A stretch of DNA of 64,000 nucleotides from CBDCFV01 sp963664625. Its GTDB lineage: Bacteria > Chloroflexota > Dehalococcoidia > Lucifugimonadales > UBA3495. The translations under genes were made by a program, and so were the position numbers. The notes beneath the pieces were generated by a model that saw only the letters and a program-made list of their open reading frames with translations, did not search any database and had not been told where the DNA came from. Positions 22,599-30,797 of the stretch are shown here, in pieces (within the stretch, counting starts at the first letter, position 1; every line of letters starts with the position of its first letter). The stretch spans positions 1,302,001 through 1,366,000 of the forward strand of contig OY761541.1 in NCBI GenBank assembly GCA_963664625.1, read 5' to 3'.

Positions 22599-25373
22599 CT
22601 AAATCCCTTGCCACCCCGCCCTCTCCAAATTCAATGGCAGCAGCCGTTCCAGGATTTCCGCATCGCTGAGGGCGTCGGGCCAGTTGTAGGCGGCGGAGAC
22701 GGCGTTGTCCAGTTGCTGATGGGCCAGGTGGAGCCAGGTAGGGCGGGCGTTGTAGAGGTTGGTGAGGGTCCGTTTCTTCAGTTGGGACTCGGTTGCGCCT
22801 TCGGGGTTGAGCCAGTCCTCGCGGAGTTTGTTGAGGTTTCTTGCCGCTTCCGCGATGGCTTCCCGCTGTTCATCGGTTGGTTGGGGGAACGGGAATGTTT
22901 CGAAGCAGGTTGTGGGGGTGTAGCGGAAACCGGATTCCGCTTCCCTTAACTGTGTCCCCAACACCCTGGCCCATATTTCGTGGAGCCGGGAATGCAGGAC
23001 ACCAAAAGTGTAGTCGTCGTCACGAGCAAAGATATCAGTGCTATCGTTACACAAAGTGTCTTTCTCCACCCATACGAACACCCTATGCTTGGATACCCTC
23101 GGCGTTGCGATATACCTTTGTAGTCCTTCCAACGCCTGTCGTGCACCCGGCCTTGGCCGAGCGTATCGCCACCATGTGCTTAGGAAAGTCGCTTGTGATT
23201 TTTCAAGTCTCTTTGGGTAGACAACCTTTTTTATGTGTTCAAATGGGGTTTCATATAGATGAGCTTCGTCCAATTCCATCATTCCAAAGTCGACGGTATA
23301 CATCCCACGAGGTCGTTGGGTAATATCTCGAGCATTCAACACAGGACGCACTACGTCAGAATTAGGGCGACCATTTACATTGAGCGGTGCGGCCAGCATT
23401 TGGGCGGCCAATTTTGGAGTAATGTCGAACGGAGCTTTGGGAGAAGGCCCCTCAAACGAAATTCCGCTGTTCTCATTCAGCCGCCGAGCGGTGGTCGTAT
23501 TAACCCCAACCGTCAAGTCGGGATGGATGCTTCCTTCTATCGCGGTGCCATCAAGCAACCGTTCCGTTTCGCTTCCGTCATCGAAACCCACGATTGAAAT
23601 ATGTACCGTAGCGCCGTCAAGCATCCATTCTTTATCTGGGTAGGCTAGGAATATGTCACCGGTATGCTTAATACGTTGCAATACCGTGCGGCTATCCTTA
23701 CCGCGAATGCCTTGTGTTGCCAAAAGTCCCGCTCGGCTTGCAATACCGTCGGCAATCATTCCTCGCGCCTTTTCAAACCAATAGCAACAAATGTCAGACG
23801 AGTTAGGCAATCGATCACCATATACCATATACAGATTATCGGTATATCTATCCCCGAGTGCCCTTCTCAGACCACTACGTCCCAGGAACGGCGGGTTGCC
23901 GATGATGAACTCGGCGGGCGGCCAGTCCGGCTCGCGGGGGTTGGCTACGTCGCCGTCGGCCAGGATGGCGTCGGTGCGGCGGATGGAGACCAAGGGAGTG
24001 AGAATGGGGCTGTGGTCGTAGGGAAAGCCGTTGTTCTGGTGCCACTGGATGTAGCCAATCCACAGGGCGGTGCGGGCCAGCTCGGCGGCGTAGGCGTTGA
24101 CCTCCAGGCCCAGCATCTGGTCGGGCTTGACGGTGGGCCTCATGTCCCGCCAGTCGTTGGCCGCGGCGAAGTCGATGACCTCCTTCTCCAAGTCCAGCAG
24201 GGAGCGCAGGGCCAGGTACAGGAAGTTGCCGCTGCCGCAGGCGGGGTCCAGGACCTCCACCTCGAACAGCCGTTGCTGGAAGGCCGCCAAGCAGACCCGG
24301 GCGGCGTCCCTGTCCTCTTCGACAAGGAGGTTGTTCACCTCCCGCTGCACCTCTTCCCACTCGGCCCGCAGCGGGGCCATCACGACGGGCTCCACCACCA
24401 GCATGATGTCGTCGGCGCTGGTGTAGTGGGCGCCGAGGTGGGCGCGCTTGGAGGCGTCCAGCGCCCGCTCGAACAGGGTGCCGAAGATGGATGGCTCGAT
24501 GTTGCGCCAGTTCCGGCGGGTCGCTTCTTCCAGCCGTTGCAAGGCGGTCTCGCTTAACACCACCGTATCGGCGTCGCTGAACAGGTCGCCGTTGAAGTGG
24601 GCGATCTGGGTGGCGCCGAACATGCCGCCCTCGGCCATCTGCTCGAAGAGGTTTCCTATGGCGGCATCGAACACCGGGGGATTGCGGTAGTGCTGGTGGA
24701 CAACCTGGGAGAAGGGATTGCCGGGAAGCAGGCCGGCGTCCTCGGCGTAGAGGCAAAATACGATCTGGTTGAGGTAACGGGCCAGCTTTTCCGGGTCGGC
24801 GGCGTGCTGCTCCATATCCTCCACGATGGCTTGGAACAGGTCGGCGGTATCCTTGGTGACGGCGTCCACCGTGCGGTTGGGACGAAGCTCGGATGGGGAG
24901 AAGAAAGCCCATTGCAACTTGCGGAGTTGGGCTGGCTGGTCCAGTTCGGCGACGGGGATTTCGTGCCGGACGGTCTCCATGCCGGGGAAGTTGGTCTGAA
25001 CCCGGATGGTGTTGAAGGAGGATACTATGAGCAGCGGCGGCGTTTTCAGGTGGACCTGGTAGCGTAGGAGTTGGTTCAGCCCGGTGTCCAGGTCGTCGTC
25101 GCTGCCCTTGAATTCCCAGCCGAAACGGCCCTCGAGGTAGGCGTCGGTAAAGCCGCCGGGGACCCACTTTTCAAAGGTGAAGGCGTTCTTGTCGCCGTAT
25201 TCGCCGGGGTCCGGGTGGCCGACCAGCTTGCAGATGTCCATAAACATTAGCTGGGCCCCCTGCCGCTCGCCGAAGAGTGAGTCAACCCACTTGGCGATGA
25301 AGTCGCCGGGGTCCATCTTGGAGAACCCCATTAACGGAAGGGTGGTGTTGGGGAGAGGTTTTGGTGTGGTCAT
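22599..25373 (-). CDS. MmeI-like type II restriction-modification enzyme (nuclease and adenine methyltransferase in one chain)
   Basis: This 924-residue protein combines an endonuclease, a spacer, an N6-adenine methyltransferase and a C-terminal target-recognition region. The N-terminal nuclease site is Asp77 ... Glu87-Phe-Lys89 (GRFGWEFKGS), followed by the LNQLLRYQ helix. The methyltransferase has motif I LDPACGSGNF (~residue 372) and motif IV IIGNPPFLGRSG (~493). The region LHSRLHEIWARVLG and TCFETFPFPQP near the end is typical of MmeI-type (IIL) enzymes. Such enzymes recognise a short asymmetric site, methylate one strand and cut ~20 nt away. The ATG at 25373 has no clear ribosome site. 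It stands alone. Confidence 0.88.
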   Translation of the reverse strand: MTTPKPLPNTTLPLMGFSKMDPGDFIAKWVDSLFGERQGAQLMFMDICKLVGHPDPGEYGDKNAFTFEKWVPGGFTDAYLEGRFGWEFKGSDDDLDTGLNQLLRYQVHLKTPPLLIVSSFNTIRVQTNFPGMETVRHEIPVAELDQPAQLRKLQWAFFSPSELRPNRTVDAVTKDTADLFQAIVEDMEQHAADPEKLARYLNQIVFCLYAEDAGLLPGNPFSQVVHQHYRNPPVFDAAIGNLFEQMAEGGMFGATQIAHFNGDLFSDADTVVLSETALQRLEEATRRNWRNIEPSIFGTLFERALDASKRAHLGAHYTSADDIMLVVEPVVMAPLRAEWEEVQREVNNLLVEEDRDAARVCLAAFQQRLFEVEVLDPACGSGNFLYLALRSLLDLEKEVIDFAAANDWRDMRPTVKPDQMLGLEVNAYAAELARTALWIGYIQWHQNNGFPYDHSPILTPLVSIRRTDAILADGDVANPREPDWPPAEFIIGNPPFLGRSGLRRALGDRYTDNLYMVYGDRLPNSSDICCYWFEKARGMIADGIASRAGLLATQGIRGKDSRTVLQRIKHTGDIFLAYPDKEWMLDGATVHISIVGFDDGSETERLLDGTAIEGSIHPDLTVGVNTTTARRLNENSGISFEGPSPKAPFDITPKLAAQMLAAPLNVNGRPNSDVVRPVLNARDITQRPRGMYTVDFGMMELDEAHLYETPFEHIKKVVYPKRLEKSQATFLSTWWRYARPRPGARQALEGLQRYIATPRVSKHRVFVWVEKDTLCNDSTDIFARDDDYTFGVLHSRLHEIWARVLGTQLREAESGFRYTPTTCFETFPFPQPTDEQREAIAEAARNLNKLREDWLNPEGATESQLKKRTLTNLYNARPTWLHLAHQQLDNAVSAAYNWPDALSDAEILERLLPLNLERAGWQGI

Positions 25374-25452
25374 TTCAAGGCCCTATCAATTGCATCTATG
25401 GTACGGCGGAGTTGGGTGGGTTGGGAAGGGGCGGGTGGCATAGACACAAGGT

Positions 25453-25585
25453 CTTTCAATTGTCCGTCAGAATCAGGATTTTCGGGATTAAAGGATTTCC
25501 AGGATTTGCCTTATCCTGAACAGGCGAATGCCTATGTGAAACCGCTGTAATCCGGCAAATCGTGATTCTGACGGACAATTGAAAG
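25453..25585. mobile_element. 133-bp MITE-like form of the family B repeat with perfect 23-bp inverted ends
   Basis: The ends CTTTCAATTGTCCGTCAGAA(TCA) at 25453-25475 and its exact complement at 25563-25585 are perfect over 23 bp. The interior has the GGATT/AATCC words of the other family B copies. No transposase is encoded. It lies 60 bp 5' of the SDR gene start. Confidence 0.7.
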
Positions 25586-25644
25586 GCCCTGAACTGCCAA
25601 TGCTATCCTTGCCCCAATCGAGACGGTACGGTTATTCTAATCGA

Positions 25645-26601
25645 ATGAAGCGAATACTTGTTACCGGGGCCGCCGGGCAGCTTGGTTCCGAGTTGGCGCC
25701 GGCCTTGCGGGACAGATACGGCGGGGACAACGTGGTGGCCGCCCGGCACCGCAGCCCGCTGACCGAAGAAGTCGCCAGCACCGGGCCGTCGACCGTGGTC
25801 GACGTCACCGACCAAAGCTCGGTGGAACGAGCTATCAAAGATTACGGGATAGATTCGGTGTACCACTTGGGGTCGCTGCTGTCGGTGGCGGCCGAGGCCA
25901 ACCGACCGCTCTCCCACCGGGTGAACATATACGGCTTGTTGAACGTGCTGGAGGCGGCCAGCGGCGCCGAACTGGAGCGGGTGATCATTCCAAGCTCCAT
26001 CGCGGCGTTCGGAACGGACACGCCCCACGACAATACTCCCAACGAGACCCTGCAACGCCCCACATCCCTGTACGGCATCTCCAAGGTGTTCGGCGAGTTG
26101 ATGGGCAACTATTTCTTCGAGCGGGTGGGGTTGGACGTGCGGGGGGTGAGGCTCCCCGGCGTGGTCAGTTGGAAGGTGGAACCTGGAGGCGGGACAACTG
26201 ACTACGCGGTGGACGCCTTCTACGGGGCCATACGAGAGGGACGGTACAGTTGTTACCTGCGGCCCGGAACCTACCTGCCGATGATGTACGTGCCCGATGC
26301 CATCAAAGCCATGATAGAGGTCGCCGAGGCCGACATAGAAGGCCTTCGACACCACGCCGATTACAATGTCAATTCCATGAGCTTCGAGCCGGAGGAGTTG
26401 GCCGAGGCCATCAGGCGGCGCGTGCCGGACTTCACGATTGACTACGACGTGGACCCGCTGCGCCAGTATATCGCCGACTCGTGGCCCAACTCGCTTGACG
26501 ACACCGCCGCCCGGCAGGAATGGGGATGGCGGCCGGACTACGGCCTGGAGGCGATGGTGGACGACATGTTCGAAAACCTGTCACGGAAGTTGTTGGGTTA
26601 G
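25645..26601 (+). CDS. NAD-dependent epimerase/dehydratase family protein, resembling SDR-type L-threonine dehydrogenase
   Basis: This 318-residue extended SDR has the NAD site VTGAAGQLGSELA at the start, a Ser block VIIPSSIAAFG and the catalytic YGISKVFGE. The stretch VRGVRLPGVVSWKVEPGGGT and YADSWPNSLDDTAARQEWGW-like C-terminus (here IADSWPNSLDDTAARQEWGW) match the L-threonine 3-dehydrogenase branch rather than sugar epimerases. The expected product would be 2-amino-3-ketobutyrate. The frame extends 22 codons upstream into the family B repeat, but MKRILVTG at 25645 is the natural start. No clear ribosome site is seen. Substrate assignment is an inference. Confidence 0.82.
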   Translation: MKRILVTGAAGQLGSELAPALRDRYGGDNVVAARHRSPLTEEVASTGPSTVVDVTDQSSVERAIKDYGIDSVYHLGSLLSVAAEANRPLSHRVNIYGLLNVLEAASGAELERVIIPSSIAAFGTDTPHDNTPNETLQRPTSLYGISKVFGELMGNYFFERVGLDVRGVRLPGVVSWKVEPGGGTTDYAVDAFYGAIREGRYSCYLRPGTYLPMMYVPDAIKAMIEVAEADIEGLRHHADYNVNSMSFEPEELAEAIRRRVPDFTIDYDVDPLRQYIADSWPNSLDDTAARQEWGWRPDYGLEAMVDDMFENLSRKLLG

Positions 26602-26619
26602 TCCAACGCCTCCCCGTCG

Positions 26620-27084
26620 CTACAAATTCCGAAGATGCAAGAAGTTCACTGCGGCGTTTTCCGTTTGCTTCATGGCCTCGACGTATAACGCGGCGTCCAC
26701 AGTAACCAATGGCCTTTCCGTCGTGACAACCTCCAGCAGCACCGCATCGGTCAACCCCAGTCGTGCGAATGCCCTGTTGCCCGCCGCCTGTATGCTGGTG
26801 ACCATAACTTCCTCGGTCTCTTCGATGAAATGCCGGAGACCGTCGAAGAGGAGAGAACGCTCCGGGTCCGCATGTTGAGCGAGCAGGTTTGACGTTTCAG
26901 TAAGTGTGTTTGCCGTCACGTACACTGGCCCAACGGAGTCAACCAGGCCGACCAGTACCTCGTAGTCTTCCACCGTGTATCCACTCAAACGGCGATGCTT
27001 GGCAATCAGGTCTCGCCCTACGGTGCCCACCACGAGCAATAAGAGAAGATTTGTGTCTACGAAATATCCTGTCGGGGCAACCAT
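26620..27084 (-). CDS. PIN-domain ribonuclease, probable toxin
   Basis: This 154-residue protein has the acidic PIN residues: Asp in GYFVDTNLLLLL, Glu in ANTLTETSNLLA, Asp in LGLTDAVLLEVV and Asp in LVTVDAALYVEA. PIN toxins cleave tRNA or mRNA and are held inactive by a cognate antitoxin. The start ATG lies 1 nt after the stop of the 93-residue gene, so both are translated together. The 3' end faces the SDR gene. Confidence 0.78.
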   Translation of the reverse strand: MVAPTGYFVDTNLLLLLVVGTVGRDLIAKHRRLSGYTVEDYEVLVGLVDSVGPVYVTANTLTETSNLLAQHADPERSLLFDGLRHFIEETEEVMVTSIQAAGNRAFARLGLTDAVLLEVVTTERPLVTVDAALYVEAMKQTENAAVNFLHLRNL

Positions 27085-27085
27085 A

Positions 27086-27367
27086 TCAATCGGACACCCA
27101 CAGTATGCGGTCCTCGATGGATTCTACGCGACCACTGTCATCGTCAACGCGGACGGCCTTATAGGAACGCGCCCGAAGTCTCTCTATTGGCTTGGCATCC
27201 GCATAACCATCCAGGTCCTTGGGCCTCAAGAAACCGATGGTGATCTTCCAGACATTCGGGCATTCTTCGAGCTTCACCTCCTCGAGCTTTACGTCAACTA
27301 TGTGTTCGTCCCTCAAGGCGTCGGCAAAACACTCTCTTGCCATTCGCACTGCTTCCTTCACTTCCAT
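27086..27367 (-). CDS. Small protein paired with the PIN gene, possible antitoxin
   Basis: This 93-residue protein begins MEVKEAVRMARECFADALRD, continues with beta-type stretches (VWKITIGFLRP, then RARSYKAVRVDDDSGRVESI) and has no obvious DNA-binding motif. AAAGGAGG lies 5 nt before the ATG. Its position, 1 nt upstream of the PIN gene, is the classical place of an antitoxin. Family not named; I recall similar small proteins beside PIN genes elsewhere, but this needs a search to confirm. Confidence 0.62.
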   Translation of the reverse strand: MEVKEAVRMARECFADALRDEHIVDVKLEEVKLEECPNVWKITIGFLRPKDLDGYADAKPIERLRARSYKAVRVDDDSGRVESIEDRILWVSD

Positions 27368-27446
27368 TACGGCCTCCTTTCTTTCCCGAGACGATTTTAA
27401 CACCGAAAAACCCCAGCCCGTTGTCCCAGTAATGGGACTGAGACGC

Positions 27447-30400
27447 TTACCCGCTGCCGTCCAAATATTCCTCGGCAGCGCGTTCGGCCCCGGCGGCCAT
27501 CCCGGATACATCGGGCAGCGCGGCGGAGCGGTTGGCGTATAGAAAAAGAAACACCACCTCGGTCACGGGCTTGCCCGTAGCCTTCTGGACTGCCAAGGCA
27601 TAAGCCCCTCCCTGTGGGCCGTACCTGGCAGCCGCTTCGTCGACATAGTCCGTGTCCACCGCATCGGTCTTGTAATCCACCACGACAAGGTTGCCGTCCT
27701 CTTCGAACAGCAGGTCAATAAACCCCTGCAACACCCCGTTTCTCATGGGGGCGGCCACAGGCACCTCCCGCCAGGACCGGGACGCCGCAACGGCCCGGCG
27801 GACGACATCGCTGTTCACGGCTACGCGGGCCAAACGGGCCACTTCCGACCATCGTTGGGGGATTCCTTCAGCGGCGGCTTGGGCTTGGGATGTTTCCTCT
27901 ATGCCGTCGCCGGTTGCCAGGTCTATGGTCTGAAGCACCGAGTGTACGGCCCTTCCCACCGAAGTCCCGGCTCGGCCCCGTCTCCAGGGTTCGTCGGTAT
28001 CCGGTTCCTCTTTCGACACTTGGGCCAGCCTGGTGGCCGAAACGGACACGGGCCTGCCCTGTTGTCGGAGGGTTTCGCCCCGGTGAACTTGCCATGCTTC
28101 CCTGTCTCCCAATGAGTGTCCATCCAAGGACACGCCGTTGGATGAGGCATCCGGCGGCGGCTGGAGTATCCCCGCGAACGGCGGGGTTGGCTCCCAGAGG
28201 TTGTCGGCGCCGTCCAGAATTTCGGCGATTTTACCGGCATCCGTGTTGCGACCCCGCGAAGTACGGTACAGGCTCAGAACCAAGTGGTCCCGTGCCCGGG
28301 TAGCGGCGACGTAGAGGAGCCGCACCCGTTCATCGTCATCAAGCTCCTTCTCCCTGGCGGCGAGGGCCTCATAGCCGGGCGTTTCAAATTTACTGTCTCC
28401 AGACCCAACGGATACTTCCACAGCGCGAGTGTCCCGGTCGAAGAGGACGGGCTTCGTGCGACTGGAGTTCTGGGCGTTAAGGGCCGTCAGGACCACGACA
28501 GGAAACTCCAGCCCCTTGGCGGCATGGACGGTCATAATCCTGACGGCCTCTTCGTCGCCCTCCGGCACCGGCGTTTCGGTCACTCTCGCTCCCTCTTCGG
28601 CTTGGCGTTCTATCCACTCCAGAAACGCCCGCAGGGAGTTGCCGCCGGTCTCGACGAAGGAACGCGCCTGCTCCACGATGAAGCGGTATCTCCGCCACTG
28701 CTCCCTGGTCCTTGGATGGTCGACGGCCGATTCCATGAGCATCCGCGCCCGTATGAACCGGTCGATCAATTCCGGCAGCGACACCCATAGCCGTTGTTGG
28801 TGGAAATCCCGCAGCAGATCGAAGGCTTCAGTCACCGGGCCGCCGGCGGGGCAGTCCTCCGACAGGTAATCGAACTTGCCCCCGGCCTCGGAGAATTGCA
28901 ACAACTCCACGTCGGTGCAGGCGAAGGCGGGAGACCGGAGCGCGGCCACCGTGGCAACCTGGTCCGCCGGGTCGTCGATGGCCTTCAGGCAATTGAGCAG
29001 GTCCATCACTTCCTGGGTGGCGAATACCAAGGACGCCCCCTCCAGACGGTATGGCACGCCAGCCTCTTCCAAGGCCATTTCAAGAGTCCTCAAACCGGTG
29101 CGCGTGCGTATGAGGATGCAGATATCCGAGTACCCGGCGTCCCGGTACTGTTCCTCGCCGCCCGCTTGAGTGGTGCGGTCCGCGTCAAGGACCTGCCACC
29201 GTTGACCGACTATGGTGTGCAGCAGCCCGGCTATACTCCGGGCCTCTTCCCCACGCACAGCGTTCATGTTGCCGTCCATTTCCTCACCAAGGCGGTAGAC
29301 CTTGGGAAGCCTCGGATGGTCAACGTTTGCTTCCCAGCGGTGGGCGATGGGGACGTAGGTTGCTTGGTGGTCGGAGCCTTCATCCATCCATTGTCCGTAA
29401 ACGTGGTTGACCCACTCCAGCACCGGGCGCTGGGAGCGGAAGTTCTGGGCTAAGTGCACGGTGTTCCCGTCCATCACCCGCTGGAGTTTGCTCATCTGGC
29501 GGACGTCGGCCCGGCGGAAGCGGTAAATCGACTGCTTGGGGTCGCCCACGACGAAAAGCTTGCCTGGCTGGGGCGTTACCTGTTCCCATGAAGCGGGCCG
29601 GGGCATGGCCGTGGCGTCTCCGTTTCCGGGGCCCTCGGCGATGAACATGGCTATCTCCGCCTGAATGGGGTCGGTGTCCTGGGCTTCATCTATAAGCAGG
29701 TGGGAAAAACGCCGCCGGAAATGGTCGCGCACCTCTACATTGTCCCGCAGCAGGTCCCGCGCCCAGACCAGCAGGTCGTGGAACCCCGCTTGACCATTGC
29801 TTTTGCGCCTCCGGGCAAAGTCTTCCACGAAGCTCTTCAAGGCCCGCAAGACCGGCATCAGGGCGGCTTGGTGGGCTTGGGTCAGTTCTTCCGTGGCCGT
29901 CTGATGCAAGTCACCGAGCAGGTCTTTCAGCATTTTGCAGGCGTTCTCGGAAGTAACCGGGTCACGTTCCCAGTCCCTTTGGTTTCCTCGGCCCTGCTTA
30001 ATCGGAAGGGTTCTCTCCAACTGCCTGTAGACAACTCGGGAGTCCATTCCTAACTCAATCAGCCGGTTTATGCCCCTGAGCAACTGCTGGACGTGACTGT
30101 ACAACCGGTCGGTCTCGCCCAGCTTCGAGTACTGGCAGAGCCTTTCCAACTCCGGCGACTCGTCCACCAACCGCCGCACCGCCGACGAGGAAGGTCTGGG
30201 AATATCGGCAAACGATGCGCCTTCAAGCAGGTCATAGTTCCGGTGAAATTCCAGAGCAACCGACCTCAACTGGTCTATAGACAACCCCAATGCCAAGGCC
30301 GGGTAGAGGACCGAATCATCCTCGGTTCCATCCAGCCTCTCGTCAATCCATTCGTTCCAATCCTCGTCGAATGCCAGGTCGCTCTGGATGGCGTCCAGGG

Positions 30401-30794
30401 TGTCGAACACGGGCGGCAGTCCTGCCTCCAGTGGGCGTTCACGGAGAATTGACCCGGCGAAACTGTGCAGCGTCTGAATGGAAGACCGGTCCAAGTCGGT
30501 CAGGGCGCGTTGGCAGCGAAGCCGCTCGTCGTCGTCCAACGTTTCGTCGGATGCGGCCTTCTCCAACGACCCGCGGATACGGTCGCGCAGTTCCGCCGCG
30601 GCGGCATCGGTGAAGGTGATGACGGCGACCCTGTCCAGGGTGGTCCTGCCGGATGCGGCAAGCTCCGTCACCCGGTCCACCAAGCTGGTGGTCTTGCCGG
30701 TGCCTGCACCCGCCTCCACAAAAAGGGTCTCGTCAAGGGACTCCCGGATGCTCTCCCGCACGTCGTTGTCCTGAGGTACAAAGGCGACGCTCAA
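27447..30794 (-). CDS. addA: AddA-like UvrD-family helicase with C-terminal nuclease
   Basis: This 1,115-residue helicase should unwind and process double-strand ends with its AddB-like partner. Motifs in order: Walker A EAGAGTGKTTSLVDR (~26-40), DEAQDTDPIQ (motif II), VGDPKQSIYRFRRAD (motif III), VHAAKGLEFPVVVL and LLYVAATRARDHLVLS (motifs V-VI). The RecB-type nuclease at the C-terminus is VVVDYKTDAVD. The start is TTG 30794, 3 nt after the addB stop, with GGAGGT overlapping the addB end. The two genes are therefore coupled. No Chi-reading features can be judged. Confidence 0.88.
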   Translation of the reverse strand: MSVAFVPQDNDVRESIRESLDETLFVEAGAGTGKTTSLVDRVTELAASGRTTLDRVAVITFTDAAAAELRDRIRGSLEKAASDETLDDDERLRCQRALTDLDRSSIQTLHSFAGSILRERPLEAGLPPVFDTLDAIQSDLAFDEDWNEWIDERLDGTEDDSVLYPALALGLSIDQLRSVALEFHRNYDLLEGASFADIPRPSSSAVRRLVDESPELERLCQYSKLGETDRLYSHVQQLLRGINRLIELGMDSRVVYRQLERTLPIKQGRGNQRDWERDPVTSENACKMLKDLLGDLHQTATEELTQAHQAALMPVLRALKSFVEDFARRRKSNGQAGFHDLLVWARDLLRDNVEVRDHFRRRFSHLLIDEAQDTDPIQAEIAMFIAEGPGNGDATAMPRPASWEQVTPQPGKLFVVGDPKQSIYRFRRADVRQMSKLQRVMDGNTVHLAQNFRSQRPVLEWVNHVYGQWMDEGSDHQATYVPIAHRWEANVDHPRLPKVYRLGEEMDGNMNAVRGEEARSIAGLLHTIVGQRWQVLDADRTTQAGGEEQYRDAGYSDICILIRTRTGLRTLEMALEEAGVPYRLEGASLVFATQEVMDLLNCLKAIDDPADQVATVAALRSPAFACTDVELLQFSEAGGKFDYLSEDCPAGGPVTEAFDLLRDFHQQRLWVSLPELIDRFIRARMLMESAVDHPRTREQWRRYRFIVEQARSFVETGGNSLRAFLEWIERQAEEGARVTETPVPEGDEEAVRIMTVHAAKGLEFPVVVLTALNAQNSSRTKPVLFDRDTRAVEVSVGSGDSKFETPGYEALAAREKELDDDERVRLLYVAATRARDHLVLSLYRTSRGRNTDAGKIAEILDGADNLWEPTPPFAGILQPPPDASSNGVSLDGHSLGDREAWQVHRGETLRQQGRPVSVSATRLAQVSKEEPDTDEPWRRGRAGTSVGRAVHSVLQTIDLATGDGIEETSQAQAAAEGIPQRWSEVARLARVAVNSDVVRRAVAASRSWREVPVAAPMRNGVLQGFIDLLFEEDGNLVVVDYKTDAVDTDYVDEAAARYGPQGGAYALAVQKATGKPVTEVVFLFLYANRSAALPDVSGMAAGAERAAEEYLDGSG

Positions 30795-30797
30795 GTT

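Noticed and set aside
23875..25167. A 430-codon minus-strand frame overlapping the MmeI-like gene in another phase
   Set aside because: It is Pro/Arg-rich, has no domain and lies inside a gene with intact methyltransferase motifs.
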